Shown one piece after another: positions 27,001 through 35,680 of a DNA stretch of 64,000 bases. A model generated the notes under the pieces. It was given only the letters and a program-made list of their open reading frames with translations, was not told the origin of the DNA and searched no databases. Where the stretch lies: assembly GCA_045568115.1 (NCBI GenBank), contig JBJLBO010000005.1, forward strand, positions 62,001-126,000. The letters run 5' to 3'. Each line of letters begins with the position of its first letter. Within the stretch, counting starts at the first letter, position 1. This DNA is from MGIIb-O1 sp002457595 (GTDB taxonomy: Archaea; Thermoplasmatota; Poseidoniia; Poseidoniales; Thalassarchaeaceae). The position numbers and the translations under genes were made by a program.

Positions 27001-29694
27001 AATTCTGCAAATTTGACAATTCAAGGAACATCAGGAACACGTGTATCTGGAATATTAACGCTTCAATTGCCAGATGACGCCCCCCCAGCATTCCATTCAT
27101 TTAGTGATCAAAGTTCTGTTAGCAATGATTTTTCACTTCATTTATCAATCGAAGTACTACAAATCTATCGTGCGTCTATGACTTTGATTTCCCCTACAGT
27201 CTCACCTCATATTATCGATGTTGAAACGGCAACTGCAGCGACAGTTAGACTTCTCAATCCAGGAAATGGAATGGACACATATTCAATGTCATATTCTCTA
27301 ATTCTTGATTCTAATCTTTCAGAAGACCCCGGTGTTGAACTGATTTTTAGTAACTCCGAGATTACTCTTGGAGCCGGCAATCTACGCACTCTTCCTGTTC
27401 AAGTTATTCTTCCAGAGAATACGCCTGCCAGAATTCCAATTAATATTGAAATAATAATGAGGTCAAGTGGAGATAATGATGTATTTTCATCAATAATATT
27501 GACTCTAGAGGCTAGACAAGATCACAGATGGGAATTTTCCTCAGAGATTAATGGTGATTCTGCAGAAGGAAATTCTTTTGCAGTTATTCCAAGTCAGACA
27601 TTAGATCTGAATATTGTTGCAAAGAACATTGGCAATTTACAAGACAGTCTAGTCATTTATGGGACAGGAATTTCTACAAATGTAGAGGGTGATAGTAGTA
27701 ATGGCTGGGATATTTCAAGTTCAAATGTTACTGAAGTTGAAGTGAATGAAACAATTACGATTTCAATATCAATCACCCCACCATCTTTGGCATGGAATGG
27801 GTCAATTTTTGAAGTGACGATGATAGGTGTTTCTTTTGATGAAACTGTCTATAATATGTCATTTATTGTTGAAATCGCACATGTAGCGGGTTGGACAGCG
27901 ATTGCAAATAATGCAAATCTAGAGATTAATCCAGAAGGAGCAAGTGTGACACTAATTGTTGAGCAAAATGGAAATTCGCCAACCCGACCTTATGTCTCTG
28001 TATATGTAAAGGGTGAAAGTGGGTGGTCAATCGAAACACCAGAACAACTCCCAATTCTTAATCCCGGTGACTACGCTCCGCTGAATCTTCAAATCACACC
28101 TCCGCCTACTGCTAGACACGGAAATACAGTAGAATTACATATCAAACTTAGAGAAGGCGATGGAAGTGCTGAATCAATAATCACACTACCTCTGAGAGTC
28201 GCAATTATTCACAACTTTACCTTAACCGGATCTGGAAATTGGATACTTTCAGATTATGGAGGATTTCCTGTAGCGGAATTACAGAACCTTGGCAATGCAC
28301 CAACTACCATTTCCTTACAAGTGTTGAGCCTCCCTCCGGGATGGAATGTTTCAGGAAGGACCGAAGTAGTCCTTGGAATAAACGAAATCACGGGAATTCC
28401 TATAGAAATTATTCCTACTGATGATTGGGATGGTAGTAAAAGAACAATACGAATTCTAGCTCAAGATTCAGTAGGAAGCCAACAAGAAATTTCTTTGGAA
28501 ACTGAGAAGAAAGATCATTCTTGGGCCTCTTCCCCAGTTATCGTGGCAATGGATGGAGATGACAAACTGCTGAAAATTCATGGGACTTCGCTTTCATCTC
28601 AAGTTTCGGATGATGTTCAAAATAACTTACTATGGGATTTACAGGGTGGATGGGTATGGCATGCATCTAACTCTGCTGCTATAGGCAGTCAACTAACTAT
28701 AGATTCTACAACTAATTTACCATATTCGGCACACATTATCGAGCCAGCAACGCGCACAGCATCATGTTCGATTTATGGAGAAATTACTGCAATCTATTCG
28801 GAATGTAGTGTTGGGAATGGAAGTTCTTCATTCCAATATACAATTATGTTAGCTGATGATGAAGGCGTAATGATTGATTCTATCGAAGGTATAATTCCAG
28901 CAAATACAACTCTACAATCGACAAATCTCTCATCATCCTTGTGGGATCCAGAACCAGGACATAGGACATTATCCATTAAACTTCTAGATGACAGAGGTGT
29001 ATTAATTGCTAGTGATGAAAAGACTTTCGAGATTCGGAGGACGGACTGGAATGTAGGCTTAGTTGGAATCGAGTTACAAGGAGAGGGGGCAACACAAGAA
29101 ATTAAGATTCTAACAATTAGAGAAAATCAACATCTTTTATCTGATGCAGACTGTAAAATTCAGATTGATGCTGGAACTTACAACGCAGAACACACTATTG
29201 ACATGACCGGAGTATATTCTCCAACACCAAAATTTGACCGGCCTGATGTTGAAGATGGTACTGAAATGATAGTTGCTATTTATTGCTCATTCCCATGGGA
29301 TTTAGATTCCGATAGTAGTGATGACGAAGTGAGGAAGATTCTTTCAGGCGGTTCAATTTCAACTACTAATGGATTTGAATGGGGGACTGGGATAGGTTTT
29401 GCCATAATGATGATTGCAATAGCACTTGCTGTCACTTGGGCAATTAGAAATCATCGCGAAAGAAGAGAAATTATGCGAATGACTGAATCGGTAATGAAAA
29501 GAAAAGCCGCTAGTAAAAAGGTAGCAGAAGAATCATTGCCACGGATATCTGAAACATTACCTACCATTTCTGCCGAAGACACGACTCAGCAGACTGCAAC
29601 TGTCGATACAATTGAACAAAAATCAACAGAAATCAAAGAAGAAGAACTTGATGAGTTCGAGAGTAGATTGAAACGTTTGTCTGGACTAGAATAG
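24010..29694 (+). CDS. Giant surface protein with FG-GAP propeller and repeated beta domains
   Basis: A protein of 1894 residues. The N-terminal signal is a hydrophobic core at about residues 18-35 after a basic start. Residues about 150-600 form an FG-GAP/VCBS-like propeller with calcium loops such as DMNDDGVQEILVV, DLDLDGDAELVI, NIDGDGMPELLVA and DIDGDATLDIIIG. A CARDB-like domain follows (PNEEVTITAFFENAGTSEID), then about eight NEW3/CARDB-type beta-sandwich repeats. A membrane helix near 1790-1812 and a cytoplasmic tail of about 80 residues rich in Lys and Glu end the protein. The topology is that of an integrin-like adhesion or polysaccharide-binding surface protein; no enzyme motif is seen. 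ATG 24010 is chosen over 23956 because it gives the proper signal; ATG 24016 is also possible. Confidence 0.85.
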   Translation: MTMRSGPSLVHNQRSTIVVVSIMIILSLSPLMINDQEKTNISTPSKYTEESRTAGVEPWNGTEQPWPQSGKNPERMSIAPAHSPSGGAGVSSPSDASELYSIVDPTVNWVFGSYSLSTDSLSTPVADLSNQITTEPDAEERCGGSSLFAIIVQTVAVGGSDHSILRIIEGEDADLAWEVDLGSTEMVKASPLVVDMNDDGVQEILVVYDAAGTLHVDAWSPQLQCSVTGWSASGSHSSELLWTFTDETLRISINGPYTAIDGHKPTAQPLLADLDLDGDAELVITAIHEVSEDIVVIALPLGINGEPSPIWQSTLQDGTHPSDPAFAIVDDNTGYVVLTTTEASNGAMWVWKLDSENGDQKWDGLLLPNNLGGTDSDVPHIRLPGPIVAELDSSTSGPEIVVTIPADPDGSSDVLGAQFRGLNLDDGNELWSFEAVNGYADAPPVLIDSDNDGAQDRACWVTWHQTTFDRHGQAGCHDLSTTTPQLEWYHDLERTSGNLNDEIAVSQPIWMNIDGDGMPELLVAYGRTLWAWDGDTGTQVAINSEWAAELELDHRVWSSPAMADIDGDATLDIIIGDTVVSTKLADLRPLIDGRSIEFNPSSPNPNEEVTITAFFENAGTSEIDRSADAILFADGTEIARHRVESLVPADPTGNGGFESFSVEWSGGLGEHVFELVLDPNHNVTQSRYDNDQQAVSLDIVLPYNATFEIPSEPTRVDPGTSSIANPTIRSTGRLAGIWSLSVDSTNLPEGWSWSDETIGGTSGIEIGVGETWNPFLRINAPSNAPGSDAGYLELTLTLDDDENISVTADLPIEANRTRGLSIRGPSGTSTSTGYGLIGDSAKAWLIVENLGNADENSISLDWTVTSWEESTEEYMGLYDQNDVEIPALSLQAGESKIISARIEVPSNDVNLGDSVSTSLTMCIGIGDDETCQSVELIFIASGVVAETIHQRSMPDNALSWTITADLPNSSPSVEWSIINAGMGIEDWVWSTSGDLTLNSANLTIQGTSGTRVSGILTLQLPDDAPPAFHSFSDQSSVSNDFSLHLSIEVLQIYRASMTLISPTVSPHIIDVETATAATVRLLNPGNGMDTYSMSYSLILDSNLSEDPGVELIFSNSEITLGAGNLRTLPVQVILPENTPARIPINIEIIMRSSGDNDVFSSIILTLEARQDHRWEFSSEINGDSAEGNSFAVIPSQTLDLNIVAKNIGNLQDSLVIYGTGISTNVEGDSSNGWDISSSNVTEVEVNETITISISITPPSLAWNGSIFEVTMIGVSFDETVYNMSFIVEIAHVAGWTAIANNANLEINPEGASVTLIVEQNGNSPTRPYVSVYVKGESGWSIETPEQLPILNPGDYAPLNLQITPPPTARHGNTVELHIKLREGDGSAESIITLPLRVAIIHNFTLTGSGNWILSDYGGFPVAELQNLGNAPTTISLQVLSLPPGWNVSGRTEVVLGINEITGIPIEIIPTDDWDGSKRTIRILAQDSVGSQQEISLETEKKDHSWASSPVIVAMDGDDKLLKIHGTSLSSQVSDDVQNNLLWDLQGGWVWHASNSAAIGSQLTIDSTTNLPYSAHIIEPATRTASCSIYGEITAIYSECSVGNGSSSFQYTIMLADDEGVMIDSIEGIIPANTTLQSTNLSSSLWDPEPGHRTLSIKLLDDRGVLIASDEKTFEIRRTDWNVGLVGIELQGEGATQEIKILTIRENQHLLSDADCKIQIDAGTYNAEHTIDMTGVYSPTPKFDRPDVEDGTEMIVAIYCSFPWDLDSDSSDDEVRKILSGGSISTTNGFEWGTGIGFAIMMIAIALAVTWAIRNHRERREIMRMTESVMKRKAASKKVAEESLPRISETLPTISAEDTTQQTATVDTIEQKSTEIKEEELDEFESRLKRLSGLE

Positions 29695-29711
29695 TACGTG
29701 GAAGTGTAATT

Positions 29712-30335
29712 TTGAGCAGATACATCCCCCCTAGTCCATTCCATACCTTTGAACCGTTGAGATATGACCCCATTGCATTAATACCAATGATCCAATCTTC
29801 AATTGGTGGAGATCACATAGAAATAAAAAAACTTGAGGGATTGCCTAAATCTGTGAATTCACTTAAAGAAGGAGAAAAACCAAAATTTGATTCGGCTATG
29901 ATGCTGTTCCTTACTTCCGTAGATTGGAAAGCAGATGGCTCACCTACAGAACCTCTTGACAAAGGAATATCTCGTGAAAGATTAGGAAGATTTCCTATCG
30001 AAAATGGTGATGCGATTTCATATTTACATGAATATACAATAGACAAAGGTGACGGAGTCATTCACGACTTGCTGGCTAAATTAAATCTAGGATTAGAAGA
30101 GGAATTTCTTGGCGAAGATGGTTTCTGCAGAGGTGCTGGTGGCCTACACCTATGTGGGTGGCTTGATTCTAAAGAAGTCATTACCTTACGTGGAACTATT
30201 CAGAGAGGCAAGTGGAGTGTAGACCCCGAAGAACCCCTAGACGGAGGTGTCGCCGATGCATTCAGACATCTGACTATTATTCTACGGAGTGCCGAAAAGC
30301 GTCGCTGTGGTTTGTTGATGCGGCGACACGCATAG
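29712..30335 (+). CDS. Unknown protein, 207 residues
   Basis: I do not recognise this protein. It appears soluble and mixed alpha/beta, begins MSRYIPPSPFHTFEPLRYDP, and has a Cys/Gly-rich patch (GFCRGAGGLHLCGWLD) followed by a strand-rich segment and a basic end. The TTG start at 29712 is the best available and lies 17 bases after the giant exoprotein stop, so they may be co-transcribed. Its stop abuts the convergent purC stop with no spacer. Confidence 0.65.
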   Translation: MSRYIPPSPFHTFEPLRYDPIALIPMIQSSIGGDHIEIKKLEGLPKSVNSLKEGEKPKFDSAMMLFLTSVDWKADGSPTEPLDKGISRERLGRFPIENGDAISYLHEYTIDKGDGVIHDLLAKLNLGLEEEFLGEDGFCRGAGGLHLCGWLDSKEVITLRGTIQRGKWSVDPEEPLDGGVADAFRHLTIILRSAEKRRCGLLMRRHA

Positions 30336-31247
30336 TCAGAATGATTCACCTGTCAATCTCTCATACATATCTGCATACAACTTAGCAGTTTGGTCAATTA
30401 TTTCTTGTGGCAAGGCAGGAATAGGAGGTTCTTCAGCTCCCTCCTGACGAGCCGTATACAACTCAGCATGATGTCCTGTTCCAAGATAGTGGACGCGGAC
30501 AGATTCTTTCGACAACTGTACTATCTCTCCATTTGCATATGACTCTGCATCCCACCATCTATCTTCATCAAGAGTACCGAAAGAATCTACAAGAACAGGT
30601 TTCCGTTCTTTGCCAAGAGCGAATTCTTTCTTGCCATCGACATGAATCAAACCTCTTTTCGCGGCTTCTTGATTAATTATTTCATCTACCTTCACAACAA
30701 TATCGAGTATAGCATCAAACTCATCTTCAGTTATGTTAGAAATTTCAAGTGCTTCATCCCTATCTAGTAGACGATCAAACTTCTCGAACTTTGTCGATAC
30801 CTCAAGATATGGTTTTGGTAATTTAACACCCTCTTCCAAAACAGTACCCGGTTCAAATCCAAATTCTTCGGCAGGCGCATCCCCTCGCTTGTATCGGCGC
30901 CATCCACTTCCAGCAAGATAATGTCTGCAAATTACCTCAAGAGGGACGAAGACATTTTCTCTATCCTGAGATATTGCGCCTGGTTCACGGACGACATCAA
31001 AACGTGTTGCCAATACACGATCGGGAGCATTCATCTCAATTACATGAGTATCACAGATGCCTAATTCTTCAACTAATTTGAACCAGTGACATGATGTTCG
31101 ATTCAATGATTCACCTTTACGCGGAACCAAACTTGGAATGATTTGGTCAAAGACAGAAATTTGGTCGGTATATCGAAATTCGATAACATTAGGATCATCC
31201 GTACTCCATACTTGCTTAACCTTACCATGGTAAATCATCTCGCCCAT
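30336..31247 (-). CDS. purC: Phosphoribosylaminoimidazole-succinocarboxamide synthase
   Basis: SAICAR synthetase, the ATP-dependent step joining aspartate to CAIR in purine synthesis. The 303-residue enzyme shows the start GEMIYHGKVKQVW, FRYTDQISVFDQIIPSLVP, the nucleotide-site VVREPGAIS region, VPLEVICRHYLAGSGWRRY, LPKPYLEVSTKFEKFDRLL and VLVDSFGTLDEDRWW. The length resembles the longer bacterial/eukaryotic type rather than the 240-residue form. The frame extends to 31280, but ATG 31247 gives the conserved N-terminus. It is divergent from the ABC permease fusion with 111 bases between. Confidence 0.95.
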   Translation of the reverse strand: MGEMIYHGKVKQVWSTDDPNVIEFRYTDQISVFDQIIPSLVPRKGESLNRTSCHWFKLVEELGICDTHVIEMNAPDRVLATRFDVVREPGAISQDRENVFVPLEVICRHYLAGSGWRRYKRGDAPAEEFGFEPGTVLEEGVKLPKPYLEVSTKFEKFDRLLDRDEALEISNITEDEFDAILDIVVKVDEIINQEAAKRGLIHVDGKKEFALGKERKPVLVDSFGTLDEDRWWDAESYANGEIVQLSKESVRVHYLGTGHHAELYTARQEGAEEPPIPALPQEIIDQTAKLYADMYERLTGESF

Positions 31248-31358
31248 ATTCAATCGTCGACACAAACCGACGATGAACATTACTAATGGAAGAGTTCAGA
31301 AAATAATACAGATAACACGCCGGGTTAGTCTATATTCTGCTTTCCTTCTGAGCAAAAC

Positions 31359-33437
31359 GTGAACTCTAGGCGCGTTGGTGTAGAGAGGATTTTCTCTTGG
31401 TCTGCTTTAGATGAAAAGACAAGAGTTGGAATAATAGTTTCAGTTTTCCTATTGGTTGCCATTTCGCCTGCCGTTGGACAAAGCATCGAGACAGGTTGGG
31501 ATATTGCAGAAAGTGGTGTAGATAGTAATCTGAATGCTGCTGCAGTTCATGGGAATGAAACCTGGGTATTCGGCGATGGAGGTGTCATGTTATCAAGTTC
31601 AGATGAGGGCATGACGTGGAGTGCAATGAACTCAGATACTACGGCTGATTTGATTTCTGCAGATTCTGCTTATGATTCCATGGCAGTACTAGATTCAACC
31701 GGCTCAGTGCTAATGAAACAAGGTTTAGATGCAGATTGGACAAATATTGGCAGTCCGGGGGAAGGAATGGTTGACTTAGTTTTGATTGGACAAAATAGCC
31801 TAATCCTAGTCGGTGTAGATGGAGCGATTTGGAGATACTCCGCCTCGAATTGGCAGGAGATAGAAACTCAATTTACAGAAAATCTCAACGATATATCATT
31901 CCTTGATGAGAACAACGGCATCGCTTGTGGAGAAAATGGCACACTCCTATTCACAACTAATGGAGGTATAAGTTGGAACTATAGAGAAGCACCAACTGGA
32001 TCTAGTGATTCAAACTTAATCTCTGTAGGCTACTATAATCCATACAGATTGTACGCTGCTTCAAGCGATGGTCAAATTCTATCATCCACTACAACTAGTG
32101 CACAGAATTGGAACTTAGTAGAAATCGAATCTGAGGGATACAATACCTCTCTCGATGAAAATTTGAAAACTATTGAAGTTGTTTCTGCATCCATTATTCT
32201 CTTTGCAGGTCCAGACAACTACCTAGGAGTTAGCCTTGATGGAGGTAATATCGTCGAACACAATATAATCCCTGATGGAATAAATACGTCATTCAATGAT
32301 CATGCAATGATTGACTATCAGAAAGGAATTGTTGTTGGAAATCAAGGCGTTATCTTACTTACAGATAGTTCAGGGAAAAATGACTTAGTTGGCTTTGAAA
32401 TTCCAGATTATGGTAATTTTGGAGAATTCTCAGAATATGCTGATGATATGATGTTAGATGGGTTCAAGGCAACAGTGAAAATTGTTGGATTCGGTATTCT
32501 TTTCGGATTCTTGATTGGAGTAATCCTGGCGATGTTCAAAACCGCACCGACTAATCTGAAGGGTCTTGTTGAAGGTAGACCAAATGGAATTGTGCGAACA
32601 CTTGGTGGTGGATTGGCTGCAGTTGGACTCTATCTCTTTTGGGAGGGAGTAAGTGGGTTCTCAGAACTTGGTCTCGATGGTATTGAATATATTTTCACAC
32701 CAGTAGGTGATCCACGCGGTTTCGCCATGTTTGGATTAGGTATTGCACTAACTTTGTTGGGTTTATTGTTCCTCAGCAATAATGGAAAGTTCTCAAAAAT
32801 AGAGATTGGCAGGGTGACGTTAAATCCTTGGAAAATAAGACCTCTGAACTCGATTGCAACACTGTATACCGACTTCTTCCGCAACACCCCGTTAATTGTA
32901 CAATTCATGTTTATCCACTTTGGGCTTAGTCTCGGTATGGAAATTCAAGATGCATACGAAAGCGTCTTTGGAGATATGGGAGTAGATGGTTTCGATTATT
33001 GGTTGCTAGGAGAGAGTGCATTCATCAGTGCAATATTCACCCTTGGCCTAAATTCTGGTGCATACCAATGTGAAACCATACGTGGAGCAATTGCTGCAAT
33101 CCCATCGGGGCAAATGGAAGCAGGTCGTAGCATTGGACTAACATATATGGGAACTATGAAACTAGTAATCATGCCTCAAGCCATCAGAATTTGCATACCA
33201 CCAATCGGTAATGAAATGGTCAACCTAGTTCTCAACTCCTCACTAGCTATGGTTATTGGTTATGCAGAATTATCAAGACAGGGGAGGCTGATTATTGCCG
33301 TAACATTCCAAATTTTCTGGGCATGGGGAATGGTGATGATTTCTTACTTCGTTGTAACTTGGACACTTGCTTTACTACTTCGAAGATTAGAAGAGAAAAC
33401 AAAAATCCCTGGGCTGGGAATTTCAGGAGGTGCATGA
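31359..33437 (+). CDS. Fusion of extracellular propeller and amino-acid ABC transporter permease
   Basis: A 692-residue two-part membrane protein. A signal-anchor helix (about 24-42) leads to an outside domain of about 300 residues. Its Ycf48/sialidase-like repeats include Asp-box motifs, LSSSDEGMTWSAM and FTTNGGISWNYRE. From about 368 it becomes a HisM/GlnP-type permease: TDFFRNTPLIVQFMFIHFG, then the EAA loop SGQMEAGRSIGLTYMGTMKL and IMPQAIRICIPPIGNEMVNL. Ordinary members have only the permease half and work with a separate binding protein; none is encoded nearby. The propeller may take that role, regulate it, or assist assembly; this is inference. The GTG start precedes the signal. The ATPase gene follows without spacing. 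Confidence 0.85.
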   Translation: MNSRRVGVERIFSWSALDEKTRVGIIVSVFLLVAISPAVGQSIETGWDIAESGVDSNLNAAAVHGNETWVFGDGGVMLSSSDEGMTWSAMNSDTTADLISADSAYDSMAVLDSTGSVLMKQGLDADWTNIGSPGEGMVDLVLIGQNSLILVGVDGAIWRYSASNWQEIETQFTENLNDISFLDENNGIACGENGTLLFTTNGGISWNYREAPTGSSDSNLISVGYYNPYRLYAASSDGQILSSTTTSAQNWNLVEIESEGYNTSLDENLKTIEVVSASIILFAGPDNYLGVSLDGGNIVEHNIIPDGINTSFNDHAMIDYQKGIVVGNQGVILLTDSSGKNDLVGFEIPDYGNFGEFSEYADDMMLDGFKATVKIVGFGILFGFLIGVILAMFKTAPTNLKGLVEGRPNGIVRTLGGGLAAVGLYLFWEGVSGFSELGLDGIEYIFTPVGDPRGFAMFGLGIALTLLGLLFLSNNGKFSKIEIGRVTLNPWKIRPLNSIATLYTDFFRNTPLIVQFMFIHFGLSLGMEIQDAYESVFGDMGVDGFDYWLLGESAFISAIFTLGLNSGAYQCETIRGAIAAIPSGQMEAGRSIGLTYMGTMKLVIMPQAIRICIPPIGNEMVNLVLNSSLAMVIGYAELSRQGRLIIAVTFQIFWAWGMVMISYFVVTWTLALLLRRLEEKTKIPGLGISGGA

Positions 33438-34181
33438 ATGTCAGAAGTTGTCCTTTCAATCAGAGATTTAGAAAAAACCTATCCTGGAGGAGTACAGGCT
33501 GTTCGGGGTGTGTCATTTGATGTCCATCAAGGTGAGTCTGTTGCCATAATTGGATCTTCAGGTTCTGGTAAATCAACCGTTTTAAGATGTATTAATCGAT
33601 TAATTGAGCCTACAGGTGGTGTGATTGAACTGGGTGGAACTCAAATAAATACACCTAGAGCCAATGTGAATGAAATACGAAGCAGAATTGGAATGGTCTT
33701 CCAATCTTTTGAATTGTTTGCTCATCTGAAGGTCCTAGAAAACGTGACACTTGGACTAAGGCATGTTCGTGGTATGAGTAAGAGCGAGGCAGATAAGGTG
33801 GCTATGGAAGTTCTAGAGAGAGTCGATCTATTGGAGAGAGTGGATGCTTATCCAGGAAACCTATCAGGAGGGCAGAAACAAAGAGTCGCAATCGCTCGGG
33901 CTCTAGCGATGAAACCAGAAGTGATTCTCTTCGACGAACCAACCTCAGCACTAGATCCTGAATTAATCGGCTCAGTTCTGAAAACTATTCGTGGATTAGC
34001 TGATGAAGGGTTGACTATGATTATCGTAACTCATGAAATCAATTTCGCTCGAGATGTAGCAGACCGAATAGTCTATCTCGACAAAGGACTTGTTGCAGAA
34101 GAAGGCCCATCTTCAATAATTAATAATCCTAAAACAGAGAGGATGCAGAGATTCCTTGCCTCAATGAATGAGGAGCATTGA
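33438..34181 (+). CDS. Amino-acid ABC transporter ATP-binding protein (GlnQ/HisP type)
   Basis: Cytoplasmic ATPase of a polar amino-acid importer, 247 residues. Walker A is GSSGSGKST (about 36-44), the Q-loop is in MVFQSFELFAHL, the signature is LSGGQKQRVAIARAL, Walker B is VILFDEPTSALDP, and the switch His is in IVTHEINFA. Close resemblance to GlnQ/HisP suggests glutamine, glutamate, histidine or similar as substrate; sequence alone does not choose. It abuts the propeller-permease gene, with which it must form the transporter, and is convergent with gdhA. Confidence 0.95.
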   Translation: MSEVVLSIRDLEKTYPGGVQAVRGVSFDVHQGESVAIIGSSGSGKSTVLRCINRLIEPTGGVIELGGTQINTPRANVNEIRSRIGMVFQSFELFAHLKVLENVTLGLRHVRGMSKSEADKVAMEVLERVDLLERVDAYPGNLSGGQKQRVAIARALAMKPEVILFDEPTSALDPELIGSVLKTIRGLADEGLTMIIVTHEINFARDVADRIVYLDKGLVAEEGPSSIINNPKTERMQRFLASMNEEH

Positions 34182-34196
34182 TGAAGTTAGCAGTAA

Positions 34197-35552
34197 TCAG
34201 ACCATTCCTTGAGCGGTCATTGCTTCGGCAACCTTCAGGAAGCCAGCAATGTTTGCTCCTGCAACATAATTACCGGACATTCCATACTTCTCTGCGGTTT
34301 CAAAAGCTTCTTTGTGGATATTGACCATTATTGCTTCAAGACGCTGATCTACTTCTTCACGTGTCCATGAAAGTCGTAGGCTATTCTGGCTCATCTCAAG
34401 ACCAGAGGTTGCAACACCACCAGCGTTGGAAGCCTTACCTGGAGCGAATAGAATCCCATGTTCTTGGAACACTTCTACAGCATCAGGTGTACAAGGCATG
34501 TTAGCGCCTTCTGCAACAGCCATCACATTGTTTGCAACAAGCATCTTTGCCTCTTCGCCATTGACTTCGTTCTGAGTAGCGCAAGGAAGAGCGACGTCGA
34601 CATTTACACCCCAAAGGCCGTTTAGAGCAGGTTCGGGTTGGGATTTATTGAAAGTGACTCCATCAAAGTGATCTGCATATTCATGGATACGTCCTCGACG
34701 ATTATTCTTCAAATCCATAATCCATGACAGTTTCTCGCGGTCGATACCAGCTGGATCGTGGATCCATCCTGATGAATCCGACATTGTGACTGGAATCCCC
34801 CCTAAATCGAGCACCTTCTCACAAGCGAATTGGGCAACATTCCCACTTCCGCTAATTGCAACAGTTGCTCCATCGAATGACTTTCCTTTTGTAGCAAGCA
34901 TTTCACGTGCGAAGTAAACTAATCCGTATCCAGTAGCTTCTGGTCGGATGAGAGAACCACCGTATGAGCGCCCCTTTCCTGTAAGCACACCTGTAAATTC
35001 ATTCTGTAGCTTCTTGTACATTCCAAAGAGGAAACCAATCTCACGTCCACCCACACCAATGTCACCAGCAGGCACATCACAGTTAGCTCCAATGTGGCGC
35101 CAAAGTTCTAGCATAAATGACTGGCAGAAACGCATTACTTCAGCATCTGACTTACCCTTAGGGTCAAAGTCTGAACCACCCTTTCCTCCACCCATTGGCA
35201 ACTGAGTTAGAGAGTTCTTGAAAACCTGCTCAAATGCAAGGAACTTGAGAATTGATTGGTTAACTGAAGGATGGAATCTTAGTCCACCCTTGTAAGGACC
35301 GATTGCACTATTCATCTGAATACGAAATCCTCGATTAATGTGTACATTCCCATCATCATCGTACCATGGAACACGGAATTGAATGATTCTCTCTGCTTCA
35401 ACAATTGCTTGTACTACAGGAAGATATTCCGGATGGGCCTCTATTACTGGGCCTAGGCTGTCAAGGACCTCTTCAACCGCCTGATGGAACTCAGGTTGGT
35501 TTGGATCTCGTGCGATTACGCTGTCGTACACTTCTTTCATAGTTTTGTCCAT
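34197..35552 (-). CDS. gdhA: Glutamate dehydrogenase, bacterial hexameric type
   Basis: Interconverts glutamate with 2-oxoglutarate and ammonia. The 451-residue protein matches the E. coli GdhA-like small hexameric class, not the usual archaeal GDH: VIQ/IIQFRVPWYDDDG, SSAIGPYKGG-like NSAIGPYKGGLRFHP, the catalytic Lys in LPMGGGKGGSDFDPKG, DVPAGDIGVGGREIGF, GSLIRPEATGYGLVYF and the dinucleotide loop AISGSGNVAQFA. NADP preference is likely by family but not proven. ATG 35552 gives the family N-terminus; the frame extends 44 codons further but without homology. Acquisition from bacteria is likely. Its convergence with the ABC importer suggests linked amino-acid use. Confidence 0.95.
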   Translation of the reverse strand: MDKTMKEVYDSVIARDPNQPEFHQAVEEVLDSLGPVIEAHPEYLPVVQAIVEAERIIQFRVPWYDDDGNVHINRGFRIQMNSAIGPYKGGLRFHPSVNQSILKFLAFEQVFKNSLTQLPMGGGKGGSDFDPKGKSDAEVMRFCQSFMLELWRHIGANCDVPAGDIGVGGREIGFLFGMYKKLQNEFTGVLTGKGRSYGGSLIRPEATGYGLVYFAREMLATKGKSFDGATVAISGSGNVAQFACEKVLDLGGIPVTMSDSSGWIHDPAGIDREKLSWIMDLKNNRRGRIHEYADHFDGVTFNKSQPEPALNGLWGVNVDVALPCATQNEVNGEEAKMLVANNVMAVAEGANMPCTPDAVEVFQEHGILFAPGKASNAGGVATSGLEMSQNSLRLSWTREEVDQRLEAIMVNIHKEAFETAEKYGMSGNYVAGANIAGFLKVAEAMTAQGMV

Positions 35553-35680
35553 GGAATTCACCGACGTGTTCAACCGATTCTCAATTTGAGCACCGGACGC
35601 TTCGCCGACCGACACCACCCTTTTGAATAATGTCCCTACGTATGTAGAGAAAATAAGATCTGAATTGGGAAATATAGTAG

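Noticed and set aside
31281..31358. Riboswitch in the purC/ABC permease gap
   Set aside because: The gap is only about 100 bases, AT-rich and without stable stems; it can hold only the two promoters.
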